DNA from: Hirudinaria manillensis
Lineage: Eukaryota; Annelida; Clitellata; Hirudinida; Hirudinidae
DNA: 64,000 bases
Assembly: GCA_034509925.1 (NCBI GenBank)
Contig: CM067538.1
Coordinates: 2,154,501 to 2,218,500, forward strand
Direction of reading: 5' to 3'
Positions 45,116 to 57,726 of the stretch are shown one piece after another. Every line of letters starts with the position of its first letter. The first letter of the stretch is position 1. A program made the translations under genes and the position numbers. Below the pieces are notes generated by a model that ran no database searches, was not told where the DNA came from, and saw only the letters and a list, made by a program, of their open reading frames with translations.

Positions 45116-45462
45116 ATAATAAATGTCTGATCTTGACCAAAGTAAGCACTGCAACACACAGACAGGCAACTCATTATCCCAAATCAACTTCTGATTTAAT
45201 TCCATTTAATTATTCTATTCTTTTATTAAAGTATTATTCTCCTTTAGGTATCCTTTTACCTACAGTTAGCCATTAAGTAAAAATGCAGAAACTAGGAGAC
45301 TGCGGATGCTCTGGTATATTTTATTGCAGAAAAATAGCCGATCAAGAACATTTGGGATCTGATCGGTCGTTTTTCTTAATAATTGTTAAATTATTATTTA
45401 CCAGCAAAGAATTTAGTCCAATAATGTCTACTCCAGAATCAATAATAAGCAAAGACTTTTCC

Positions 45463-46942
45463 TCAAGGCTGGGCAAATCTTCCGAGGAAGAGAATCGAAC
45501 CGCTGTCTTGGTGTTTGATGTAAAATAGGAAAGGATGATCGGCTCTGAAGGTGATGTAATTAGGAATACTGACTGCCATCTTTTTCCACGATGCTTTGAC
45601 GACCGTAACAGCAGCAGCCACTGCTCCGGCTTCGTCGATTTCAACAACAGCTTTGTGAAGAACTTTTGAAATGTAAAGGCTCTTTGATTTCTCCATGCCG
45701 CTCAGATCTGCCTTGCTCCGATCGAACAAATCGCGGATTCCAAGTTTCGGAAGATAGCCATCCAAACCGAAGCTCGACTCGATTTTAAATTTGGGAATCG
45801 TGATGTTTGCAAATACAGAACGTAATGTGAGAAACTTGAGTTCACTTGCCGACAGCTTTCTTTCGACTTCTTGTAACGAGGTTTTGGCCAACTTCGGCAG
45901 GATGATACCGAATCTGAAATCATGTGACTTGAAAGCCTTTTCCAAAACTTCAAAATGAAGAGTCTTGTGGACGCCATAAAATGCTTTGCATTTTGGATTG
46001 TGAAGGAATGCTGTCTTCACCAGATTTTTAGGTGTAAGATAAAATTGTTGAGGTTTTGTCAATTCTTTTTTGAATAGTGTGGCCCACTGAACTTTAAAGT
46101 ACAAGGCATTGATTAGGAGGACACGTGAATAACTGTTGAAATCACTGGGACTGACAATACGCTCAATCTTCTTGTTGGTTTTGTCAGATACCCACTGGTT
46201 TATTAAATTGGCACATTGCTGTTTTTTACTGTTATGAACAAAATTAATCCATAATATTAGCATATAATATCACATATTATCACTTAACATTTTTTTAATA
46301 TAACTTAAACAAAATTTCATGAAAATGGGAATTAAATACCAAATACCAAATTTCAACCTGAAATCGACACTCTCAAGATTGGAGTTGTAGAATTTTTGGC
46401 ACGATTCCAAAAACGATGAGAGAATTTCAAAGTGTTTCTGAGCATATAACTTGTTTGCAATGCTCACTTGACTGAATTCATCATTTCTGGGAAGGTCTTT
46501 CACAAGTTGATGAAATTGTTCGTGGATTTGTTCCTCTTTGAAGCCAGAGGCAAGTGTTGAATGAATTTCTTCCAATGTTTGACCTTTGGCTCCAAGTGAA
46601 GTCATCGCAAATGCCAGAGAAATGCTTAAAGGAGAGAAAATGATGTTTCCCTGCTTAGTTTCCACAAGTTTGTTGTACAATTTCAGACCAAAATCATTGT
46701 TAGCAGTGATTAAATCCTCTTCACCCATGCTTGCCTTGGAAACTGGGGAAATTATAATAATTAAATGGCATTTTGTTTTCTACTTCACTTATTAAAACTA
46801 ATAAAGAGTTACTCAAATGTAATTATTTTATATATATTTTATTTGGTAAAATCTTTCTAATTTTATCTTGTAATCACTTACCAAGAAGCAGCAAAATCAA
46901 TTGCAAAAGAGCAGATTTTGATGTCATTTTGAAGATTTTCAT
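45463..46942 (-). CDS. SRP12: secreted serpin, intact, predicted P1 Lys
   Basis: Exons at 46,882-46,942, 46,358-46,742 and 45,463-46,228 give 403 aa. The signal peptide starts MKIFKMTSKSALLQLILLL. Exon 2 is one codon shorter than in SRP11. Exon 3 has INQWVSDKT, LYFKVQW, FRFGIILP and hinge DEAGAVAAAVTVV. P1-P1' is Lys-Lys in ASWKKMAV, again a trypsin-like specificity but with Lys and a bulky Trp at P2. It ends GRFAQP. A leader exon precedes an acceptor TTTTAG just before the start codon. It is the outermost serpin, adjacent to WDR75. Confidence 0.9.
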
Positions 46943-47061
46943 TGCCTCCTAAAAGACAAAATTTGGAGTTCATTGCACAGGATTATTCGTCATAAATATG
47001 ATACTAATATCAATGCCAATAAAAATAGTTTGAATTAATTATAAAAAAAACCAGCTCTTAC

Positions 47062-47107
47062 CCCAAGCAGTTGAAAACGTTACCCTACAAATGCTCGAGT
47101 ATTTATA
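47062..47107 (-). promoter_or_regulatory. SRP12 TATA box and non-coding leader exon
   Basis: Minus-strand TTATAAATACTCG at 47,099-47,107 is followed by a leader ending TCAACTGCTTGGG with donor GTAAGAG at about 47,061. The same arrangement is found upstream of SRP11. Confidence 0.6.
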
Positions 47108-47713
47108 ACAAGTAATCGAGACTCCAAAAGTTCCAAGTACTGGTCAAATGTCAAGAATGGCTCAGCATCTCTTTTTATTTGCAATGAGATTTCAGCCACA
47201 TGTTTCGCAATATGGTTGGTTATTTTAAAAGCATTAAATTCTTGTGATGGTCGTTGGTATGTAAGGTTTTTGACGAAATAGCGAACGCTCCGCAACTTCA
47301 TCGGATCAGACATACCCCGTGGTCGAAATTGTAAACAATACTTTAAAAATCTCCCTCAATTCTGCTCATTTTCTTAAGCAAGCAGAACGTATTTTACGCG
47401 TTGAGCGTAGAAATTATTAACGATTCTTAATGATTTCTGACAACAAAAGTAGGTAATGATAGGCAAAGATTTTGATTCCACTTGAGGTGTTTTCAAACGG
47501 CCTTGTATAATAAAAATTATTTGCAGGACAAACAATAAAAATTATTATTATTACTATTAATTTGATGATTTCAGAAACATTCGCTCATCACTCAATCAGA
47601 TTTAATTTAAAAAACACCATTAACGAGAAATCCATGGTATTTCAACAGATTTATTTGAAAAATAAAATGTATTAACAAGGAAAACAGTCCCAGTTCAGTC
47701 ATCTTTGGCAGAA
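47108..47713. other. Spacer between SRP12 and WDR75
   Basis: The WDR75 3' untranslated region lies at the right end, with AATAAA-like sequence near 47,650-47,670 on the minus strand (TTTATT on plus). No further gene is seen. Confidence 0.5.
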
Positions 47714-50700
47714 TCACTCGCAATCCGCACCATCGTCTGGTATGAAAACTGTGAACTCTCTGAAAGAAGAAAAAAACAGATTATACTTTATTCACTAAAA
47801 TTAACAGATTATGAAATTAATATTATTAACTCAACTTCACACTACATAACAACATGTCAATTAATAAGATTGCTGGATTGAGGCCAAATTGAAAAAATAT
47901 CCAACAACTGTAGATATCAATAGCACAACAGCTTCAATAGCAATCATCTGAATTAATTAGCATAAGAGTCATCAAAATCAAAATTAATGAATAATTTTTT
48001 TAATGAATTAGCCAACTACCTGGATGTCTTCCATTTTGGGGTTATCATTTCCAGGAATGCGTCTCCCCATTTGTCTGAGAGAATCAGTGCTTTATCCTGC
48101 AATTAAAGGTGAATATATTAATTAATGTATATAAAAAAATAAATACTAAGTAATACAAACCACTGCATGAGGCATATCGAGGTGATCATCTTTGACTCCG
48201 CCTTTGTATGTCGTGAAATTTGAGAGGAGGTTGATTTCTATTGGTTCTTCTCCTGTTGCTTCGTCGCATTCCATCTGTTAATAAACAATATTTATTTATT
48301 TACTACTAATCTAACTAAGCCCTCACAATAACTTTACAATCAATTAACATTAATAATACTATTTAATTAAACTAAACACTGATTCATTTACAATAACTTT
48401 ACAGGCAATTAACATTATCCCTTATGATCAATCAACCAATCAGTCAATCAATCAATTCAACCCTGCTCTGTTACAATCACCCACTCATCCTCAAAACATC
48501 AATCAATCAATCAATCACTGTCAACCTACCTCAACATTTCCGTCCATCAGAGCGAAAAGTCGTCGGTCTTCGTTGAGGAACAAAAGTCGAGAGTCCCTGA
48601 AACAGGCGGACACGACGGGACTCGGATCTGTCAAGACAACGTTCATAGTCGGAACGCTCGACTGGGGATTGAACGCCAGGACTGCAAATCGAGGGAAGGA
48701 GTTTAGGAATTAAATTGACAATAAATTAACTGATCAAATTTGAAAATAAGTTAAGTATTGATTGAGTAAATGATTATTAAATTAAATGAGTTTGTGTTTA
48801 TGTTAAGAAAGAAAAACAAGGCTTTAAGATTGAACGTTCTTAAAAAAAAATAGTTAAAAATAATCAATATTATTAATATTAACCTCAAGAGGTTAATTAA
48901 TAAATAATTACTTAATAAAAATGAATATTTAGTTAAGCACTCACTCGTTGAATTCATTGTGAAAGCCACAAGTTCTTCTGTGTCCTTGTTGCAGGACATC
49001 GTTCTGATCTCAAGTGGAATCTCCCATCTCTCTGCAAGAAGTATCCAAAGTTTAATGTTAATTTAATGCTAATTATGCTCATTAATATAGCAGACATTAT
49101 TTATATTATATGTATATATATTTAATAATATAATAATGTTTTAATTATTTAATTTTAATAATTAATTTAAAAATGATTAAAAATACTCATTGTTGAGCAT
49201 TGCAATAGCAACGTTATGTAATTATATAATATCTAATATTTATAGTGCATATTGATTCATACCTAATTTATTTATATATAATTTATTATATATATATTTA
49301 ATTTATGTTAAATTTAATTTATATTTAATTTAATTATATTAATATTTATTTTGTTTATATTTAATTCATATTTTATTTATTTATATTTATTTAATTTATA
49401 TGTAATTTATTTATATTTATATTTGATTTATAATTCTCACCATTCTTCTTCAGTGACCAACAGTAAAGGTTTTTGTCTGTTGAAACATAAAAAATGTTGG
49501 AATGGAACTTCTGTCCGAACACAATTTCCCTGCAATTAAAAAATAAATAAATAAATTCAAATTTTATAATAAACTTCATAAAAAATATAAATTGTTAATT
49601 TTAATTATAAAACAAATGCACAGAAATATAAATTACAAATATTTCAAAATAAATATAGTGTGGTATAATCTTAATCTAGTGTAATATAAGTGGATATAAT
49701 GGTAGCAGCATTCAATTCATACATAATTAACATTATCCAATCAAACAAGTGCATCCTAATTTCCATGCATACCAATGAATCTAATTGATTAATATTCTAA
49801 TAAATTAACATATGACGATCGCTCCACCCACCTCGGCTTCTCCTTCTCCTTAAAGAGGCTCATCACCTTTTCCCTCCTTCGTTCCGTGACGTTCCACATG
49901 GTCAGGCACCTGTCGTGGACCACCCCGAGTATGGACCCGTCGCAGCTGAACGAACACGACCTTGGATTCCTATAGTCGCTCGAGAAGCCATGCCTCCACA
50001 TTTGTTGGACTAAATGAGTAAATTGTTTGAAATAAATAAAAAAATAATTAAATAAATAATATTTAATTGCAAATTCTTGATCGGTCCAAAATTATGGTTT
50101 AAATTGTTATATAATTATTCTATTTAATTGCTCTGCTTAATCAATATTCCATCATTTTGGAAAATATATGCTGAATATGCAATTTCAGGAATATACAATT
50201 TATGTATGCCTAACAAGTAATGCAAACATCCTTGTAAAACAATTGCTTCATAATTAAAATATAAAATTATATATTATATTATATTTCAAGAAAATTATAT
50301 CATATTAATATAATTAAAATTATTAACAAACTACTACTAAACACTAACTAGTACTTAACTAATAATCATTAATAAAAGATATATTATATAATAAAAAAAA
50401 AAGAAATAAAAAAGAAATCGAAATCTCCAAACCTTTGCCATTGCAATCCTCATCATAAACATATTCCCAGGTGCTGAACGTCCCGTCGGAAGCGGTCGTT
50501 GCAAACGTCTGCTCGAATCCCGCCTTCCTGTGATTTCTGGCAGCAACAGAGGTTATGGTCGCGTCCTCCAATTCGTACTTTCCGTGGAATTCGAAGCTGT
50601 GATTGCGTGGACAGAGGAGGTGATTAATTTCATTTTCGTTTGAGGTAATTTATTAATTTTCAATTTGTTTTGTTTGAAAATTATGATTTTAAATTATATT

Positions 50701-53175
50701 TAAAATACATATTTTTTACTTTATTGTGACAATCAGTCGACATTTATAATTCGATATTCGTTGCAATTCTTTTGTTTTTTTTTCAAATATGATTCAGTAC
50801 TTATCAGGAGATAAAAATGATGATTCAGTACAGCAATGCTGTATTATATGAATATCCCACAATAAAAATAAACCTTAGTTAAAAGTATATCTTTACATCA
50901 GTCTAGTAAACAGGCATGGAATGCTTCATTAGCAAATTGACCACAGTCAATATCATTATCATCATCGAGTAAATAACCACAACAAGTATCAATATCATAA
51001 TCAACCAAATGACCACAATCAACATCATCATCAACCAACCCTCCAGCATTTCTCTTCCAGAACTTGAGTGCAGTTTCAATCCTGACGTTGCACGGGTACG
51101 TGAGACTCTGAGCCGTCAGGAGCCACATTCCGTCCTCGCTGAGTGAGGCGTGGGTCACCCGAGTGAGGGGGGTTGGACTCAAAAGATTCTCAGGGGAGGT
51201 GTAATTCTCCTTGGTTACGTCGAGCTTTGAATGTAAATATGAAGATATAAATATTCATTATCTGTAATATCTATTCTTTAATTATGAAGGTCTTAATTAA
51301 GATATTCAATATTAATAATTAATCAATAATTGGATAATAATTAAATAATTAATAAATTATTATTGCTACAATTAGTTTTTAATATAAGACAAACAACTTC
51401 TTTAAGAAAATATTTCTAGAAAACCGCTTTTAAATCAAACCAGACGAAAGACAAAGTTATGCCATCCAATCAAAATGCGTGAAAACAAAAATATCCACCA
51501 ATCAAAAACATTGGCACCAACGATGGACTTACATTGAAGACGTGTGAATCCTTGAGCGGATCATAGAACTGCAGGTGACCCGGGATTCCGACGGAGAAGA
51601 CCAATCCCGTCTTCGTGTCGAGCTGGAGCTCCTTCGTTCCGACGTCGGGAATTTCCCTGCACACCTGTGCAAAGCCCTGGACCACCTGTATGACTTTGAA
51701 GCTGCTGTCGACCAATTGGATGCCTGATTGGGTGATAATGTGCAACAATTAATGATATAAATGGAACTCAAAACATCAATAGCATCATAATGATCACCAT
51801 CATCATATCTTCATTTTCATCATCATCATCACCACCATTACATCATTACCAACACCCCATCATACCCATCATCAGGACTAATAGTCACGACCATCATCAC
51901 CACTAATTCTCCATAGTCACGACCATCATCATCATCATAACCGCGGACGGGAAAACAAACCATTGTGAACGTTGCCGACGGCGACGATGGATCCGTCGAC
52001 GGCAGAGGCGATTCGAGCGACTGGCGACCCGAGTCTCGGCAGCACCGACCTCCGCATGTCGATGAGGTTCCACATCGCAAGGACGCATTCGTAACCACCG
52101 CTGTACAGGGAGGCACCTGCAATGGTATTAAGGTGTGAAGGGGGGGTTGTTATTGGTTTTGTTTTCATTGTTGTTATTATTATTTATTGTTATTATTACT
52201 ATTATTATTATTATTATGGCTGCAATGATAAGCATGTATGTTTGTTAATGAATAAAACATATAAGATGTGATCTTAACTATGACTTTTATGAAGCCAGTT
52301 AATAATAACAATAATAATAATAACAACAACGATAATGACACATTACTGTAACCATTATATATATTCATCATATCAAATATACATACTATCTATATACATA
52401 CTTAATCAAAAAATAATCATATCATTACTATATATCATATATCATATCGTATCATATATCATATCGTATCATATATCATATCGTATCATATATCATATCG
52501 TATCATATATCATATCGTATCATATATCATATCGTATCATATATCATATATCATATCGTATCATATATCATATCGTATCATTGCAAATAAAAGAAAACGA
52601 ATCAAAACAAACCATCGAGCGAGAAATGAACGGTTTTAAGCGAAAGACTGTGCCAGTGGTACTCGCTCGTGATTGGTCGGTCACTGCTGACATCCCTCCA
52701 CATCACGATCTTTCCGTCGTCGGCGCCCATGGCGACCATGTTCTCGTTCGGGTGACATGCTATGCAGGTCACCTTCTGCAACGCTTTGTGGCTGGAAATT
52801 TAAAACATACGTCCAGAGATTGCTTTGTATTTCGAAGATGATAATAATGATAATTATGATAGTAATAATAATAATTATTATGATATTAATGATAATAATA
52901 ATTTGTATTTCAATGATATTAATAATTTGTATTTCAATGAGAATAATAATAATTATGATAGTAATAATTATGATAATAATAATAATGACAGTGATAATGT
53001 ATGTAATGTTGGAGTTGTGGTCTTTACGCTTGTATCAATTGTTTATATATATATTTGTTTATAATTCAATCCATTAATTAATCTCCTTATGAATTAATGT
53101 ATTATTACTTAATGAGTAATGCTGTGGTAATTGCTAGATTCTTTATTATTATTATTACTATTATTTTTATTATTA

Positions 53176-53212
<37 letters not shown>

Positions 53213-55047
53213 TAGAGTTGGTGTCATCTCATAAATTATTTTAAGCTATAACTTCTATTCTCGTCACCAATGGTCGGCAAATGAAATGCTTTTAAAAATT
53301 AAATCCAAACAAACAAAACAAACAAATCCAAACAAACAAACAAAAACAAACAAAACCTGAACATTTCCTTGGACTGCAGTTTGTATACTTTCAACTGTTT
53401 GTTGCACACTTGAACAAAGATGGAATTCTACAAAAATATATTTTAACGATGAAACCAACTTAAATTATTATAATATATTTTATTATTATTAAAATTATTA
53501 TTATTAATTATGTATTTAATCAACACCTATTAATATAATTATTACTACCCACACCACCACTAGTAACAGTGATGATGATGATGATTATGATGACCTTAAC
53601 ATAGTTTAAGGAAAATTTATATCTTATTGTAAAGATCACTGAATGGCTCTTAACTAAGCCTTCCAGACCAGCAACATCAAGTATATTAGATTATTGAAAT
53701 AATTTTGTTTAATATTTTAATAATAATATAATATAAATAATAATAAATAATTCTAATAAATATAAACTGACCTGAGCTCCAAAAGCAAACAGGTGAGGTT
53801 GACATTCCACGTCAACGATGACTTCTGAGACGACGTCGCACGACTTTCGTGGAATCTCGAACTGCACGAGTTCCGATTCTGAGAGGAAAAAAAGCACGCG
53901 TTTTGCATGGCAGTTGTGACAGTTGTTAGCAAATATTTTAAACATTTAAATATTAATAAATATTATTTATTGTTTTATTAATAATTTTAATTAATTAATT
54001 TCATTAATAATAAATAATGACTGATACCGAATGGCTTATATGTAATGTACATCAATTGAACATAACTAATGATCAGAGTTAATAGGATCTGAAGAATAAG
54101 ATAATAGGTTAATAGGATCTGTGCAGGGTGGAAGTGTGGAATGCAGGATGAAGAAAAGCAAAACACAAATGAAAACAATGAGAAAGATATGAAAGTCTAA
54201 ATGAAGCATTCAGTTCTTCAAATACCTATATATTGATAAGCAGATCATTGGGGCATTGATAATATATATTTTTTTCAATTTGCATAAAAAATAATGCATT
54301 TTAATTGTATTTCAAAAAGATATTTTAAAATTTAAACGACTGGAGTGATAAGCAAACACCAAGCAACTAACTTTCTTCGTGATCTTTCTTAACAACGGCA
54401 TAACAAGTTGTCGGATCGTCATCATCATCGCCTGCGACAAGATGTAAATAAACCAAGTTTCTTCCGATTTTAAAACTCTTCTCGATCGTTCCGTCCTCAA
54501 AGGACCATAAAATTATTTTGCCGTCTTCAGACCCGCTGATTATCTGATGAACAAAACACGTTGTTAGAAAATATTGAACCGATACATCAAGGAAGCTCCC
54601 CTGTTGACTGGAATGGATCTAATTTCGTCCAATCACGAGTCTCCTCGTTAAGGAGAAGAAAGGATGGAGCCGACGGAAGAATGAAGGAGATCGTCATCAA
54701 CCCCATTTATCAAGTGTTGAGTGGTAAAAAAAAATCTAAAGATAATAAAATCTTACTGTGTTTGAAGTTTCAGTCATTTGGAACATGGAGACGACTTTAG
54801 ATTCATGTCCTTTGAAAACTCTACACCTTTCTCCATTGGCACATGAGAATATACTGATCTTTTTTCCATTTCCACAAATTAAAAACCTAAACAGCCACAT
54901 TTAACCAATTAATATTTCATTAAATAATAAATAAATTTATTGATGATTACTATAAGCATCCAACCTTGAATCTGCTGTGATCAAAGGCTGGATTTCAACT
55001 AAACTTCCTCCACAAATCTGTACGATGTCCGTATTTTTTTCAATCAT
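47714..55047 (-). CDS. WDR75: WDR75 homologue, SSU processome t-UTP protein (about 17 exons)
   Basis: WDR75 (yeast Utp17/Nan1) is a WD40 protein of the nucleolar t-UTP complex needed for rRNA transcription and early 18S processing. Coding exons in order are near 55,047-54,967, 54,887-54,757, 54,547-54,371, 53,883-53,773, 53,430-53,358, 52,794-52,612, 52,118-51,965, 51,721-51,533, 51,232-51,046, 50,596-50,433, 50,010-49,835, 49,531-49,441, 49,034-48,947, 48,682-48,535, 48,278-48,162, 48,098-48,018 and 47,759-47,714. Diagnostic stretches are VTCIACHPNEN, DDGKIVMWRD, SLYSGGYECVLAMWN, SVLPRLGSP, GIPGHLQFYD and FSTWEYVYD, which align with human WDR75. Starts MIEKNTDIVQICGGS against human MVEEENIRVVRCGGS. 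The total is about 730 aa against 830 in human, the deficit being at the C-terminus. Introns are short and AT-rich. Exon borders are approximate. Confidence 0.88.
52432..52580. repeat. 17-bp minisatellite in a WDR75 intron
   Basis: About eight tandem copies of a unit like CATATATCATATCGTAT, with one altered copy near 52,540. It lies between the exons at 51,965-52,118 and 52,612-52,794. It is translatable in some frames only because no stop occurs in the unit. Confidence 0.85.
53146..53216. repeat. ATT microsatellite
   Basis: Interrupted (ATT)n run in a WDR75 intron; several similar runs occur through 52-64 kb. Confidence 0.8.
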
Positions 55048-56525
55048 TCTCTGCAATCACATTAAATGAAGACGTTTTCAATATTATGTCGTCAAATCTC
55101 AGAGATAAAAGTTTTGATTTAGCACAAAAAGTGCTTCAAATGTTGTAAAACATTTCATGCTCCGGAATTGTTTTGTCAACATAAGCGATGCAAGGGTAAA
55201 CGTGCTAGTTTATTGAATTAAGTTTTCCTGAATAAGTAAATTTAATAATCGTTCTAAACACGTTTGAAACATTTTCTAAATACTCACAAATTATATAAGA
55301 AATAATGTATCCTGCGGCTCTCGTATTTAAAAAGATTCATTAACGCTCGCACGTGAACAAAACATTGAACTACTAAGGAATTTTATTTACTTTAGTAAGA
55401 ATCCGATAGAAGTTTAAACACTATTAATAATGATATTTTAATTACTTATCGCTTTTTTATAAATCCGTTTGTCAATTTGTGATCTATTTTTGCCCTATTT
55501 ATGATTCGATAGAGATCAGATCAAAAATTATATCATTTTCTAAAAGTATTTTAAATTTATTAAAATATTTTTATTTAATTTATTAACAAATAAATTTTTA
55601 AACCGCTCATTAAATTATAAAATACTGTATAGCGAAGCGAATTGAATTCATAGCAACTTGCCCAAACATAAACATAATTGAATGAGGGATATCTTTTAAC
55701 CATCATTCACAAGAATTCAGGCTATATACAAGCTATTAAGTTTATAAGCAGGCTATTCAGGCATTATACCTTAATTCATTTCATTTAATTCATAAATAAC
55801 CGAAAATTGAAAACGGATCCTAAATGATAAACTTGAAAGTATTTATAGATTATCAGTTCTTTTCATCATATTTTGAAATGCTTCCAAATATATTTCTTGG
55901 GAGTACCCATGAAATGAAAGAAATACTTAGTACATCGAAGACGTGACCTCTTACATCGGGTGCCATTTTAGTTATTTCCAAGACGAGGATCTCATATCTA
56001 CATAAAGCATCCCTAGAAAACTATGTACTTAATTCAAAATTCAAGGCACACTTTAAAACCTTAAAAGTAGGACGTAACTTCACTGAAAACAGAGGTGCGT
56101 ATTAATGTATTTGCAACGACAAAAATAAACAAGTTATGTTTTAACAAAGCAGGACGTATTAAACTTATCTAAATAATTAATATACTTTTTTTTAAATTTA
56201 ATTTCGTTGTCACAGAATTACACTGGAAGTGAAACTAGATAAAGAATTCTAAATGGGGGATTGGCTCAAATTTCATTCTATTCAGAATTTAATAGAATCC
56301 ATTTATAAAAGATAAATTTAAAAAAAGGGGGTCGATAGATCATTGAAATGTTCAAATAGTCAGAATACAAATGTTGCTAAAAAATGACAATCAAACCGAA
56401 CTAGGGTTATTTAAAAAGTTATTCAAAAGTTTATTTCTAACTTAAGGTTAAGTAAATAAGTGTAATTAATTAATCAATCACATAAACTAACGTCTGATAG
56501 TATACCAATGTCGCATTGGCTAGAC
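55048..56525. other. Intergenic DNA upstream of WDR75
   Basis: An AG acceptor directly before the WDR75 start codon suggests an untranslated exon further upstream, but I cannot place it. No other gene, repeat or RNA is recognised here. Confidence 0.4.
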
Positions 56526-57119
56526 CTAGTTTGTATACTTGATGAACAGCTCAACGTGAAGAAGTCCGAATTGATCCTCGTACAAGGTCTGGACGTAGTG
56601 CTCTCCGCTAACCAAGTGGTAATTGGAAAAGCCAGGGATCTGTACAAACGGACCGTCAGAACAAGACATGAAAACGGCTTCGACGATACATTCGATGGCC
56701 ATCAAAGGAAATCGTACGATCTCCTGGAAAGGCAAGTACAATTCGTGATTGCCGAAAACCTTGGTACCCCCGAAATCTGCGAATATGACGAGGCTTTCCG
56801 TCGCTCCGCAGTTCATGGTTAGGGCCCTATAGAATCGGCCGCCATGCTTGACAACGCACAAGGTGTTCGGGGTGAAGGGATGGGGTAAGCATTTCGGTGC
56901 GCCCAGGGCAGCGTATCTCAAGTCCAGAGCGACTATGTTCTTCATGCATTCTTCGTACGATTCGTCAATTTTCTGGACGAAAATTTGATCATAGTTGACT
57001 ATGCTCGTCACGTTGACCTTGTTCAGGACGCCATGGTCCAGCTGAGGTCTTCGGACTTGGTAGCTCAAGTCAGAAAAAACGTATTGTTTGCGATAGGGTT
57101 TTGTATATCTCGATGCCAT
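56526..57119 (-). CDS. Single-exon Tudor-domain protein
   Basis: A 197-codon frame with one extended Tudor-like domain. Recognisable elements are CVVKHGGRFYRAL (strand 1-2 with the aromatic cage position), LVIFADFGGTKVF (corresponding to VxFVDYGN, with Phe for Tyr and Gly for Asn) and FPLMAIECIVEAV (usually P..A..C.L). Tudor proteins bind dimethylarginine, often in piRNA/germ-granule factors; here the cage is incomplete by eye, so binding is uncertain. The N-terminus MASRYTKPYRKQYVF is basic and unlike known TDRDs to me. There is no intron in an intron-rich neighbourhood. It could be a full small gene, a retrocopy, or one exon of a larger gene. Confidence 0.7.
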   Translation of the reverse strand: MASRYTKPYRKQYVFSDLSYQVRRPQLDHGVLNKVNVTSIVNYDQIFVQKIDESYEECMKNIVALDLRYAALGAPKCLPHPFTPNTLCVVKHGGRFYRALTMNCGATESLVIFADFGGTKVFGNHELYLPFQEIVRFPLMAIECIVEAVFMSCSDGPFVQIPGFSNYHLVSGEHYVQTLYEDQFGLLHVELFIKYTN

Positions 57120-57726
57120 GCTGTTTCTTAGAATATGCAGGAATATGTTGGTGAAACTGCTTTGCTTTTCTGGGATTTGATTTTATTTCAATTCTATGCG
57201 AGTGGAAGACCAAAATAAAAGATACCGAATCTAACGAATAATTAAATATATAATGTAATTAAGTTTTTATTATTAATTAATTAATTAATTTTTATATTTA
57301 ATTTTAAAATTTATCGCAATAAATATTTTAAAATATTTAAAATCGAAAATGTTTTAACAATGTAATAAATTAATAAAAAAAAAGAATTATATAAATAACA
57401 ATGAATACTTTTAAAAATAATTTTTTAAAGCGACATAAATTTCTAAATCTTTGCCCTTAGACGTGCCTTAAAAATCCAAACATTTGAACGACAAGAATCT
57501 GTTTTCAGAATTTTATTCCATTTTTTTTTGACATTTTTCGATGCAACTCAAGTCAAAGTTTCAAGTCAAAGGCATCAGTCAACCGTGACTGATAGGGGGG
57601 GGGGGTGCTTCGTCCATCGTTAAGTCCACCTAGAATGTATTTTCAATTAGTGGTCAATAATATATGAGTGACCTTATTAAATATTCATTAGAGAAATTAG
57701 CAAAATGTGATCCATAGTACGTACGC
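57120..57726. other. Spacer between Tudor ORF and A2M-family gene
   Basis: AT-rich with a run of 11-12 G at about 57,594-57,606, rare in this base composition. No gene is seen. Confidence 0.5.

Noticed and set aside
48421-48520. AATC tandem stretch considered as CRISPR-like repeats
   Set aside because: It is a simple tetranucleotide run in a eukaryotic intron; no spacers or cas genes exist here.
52335-52841. 168-codon plus-strand ORF with a repeating Tyr-His-Ile-Ser pattern
   Set aside because: It is translation of the 17-bp minisatellite plus antisense of a WDR75 exon, with no independent support.
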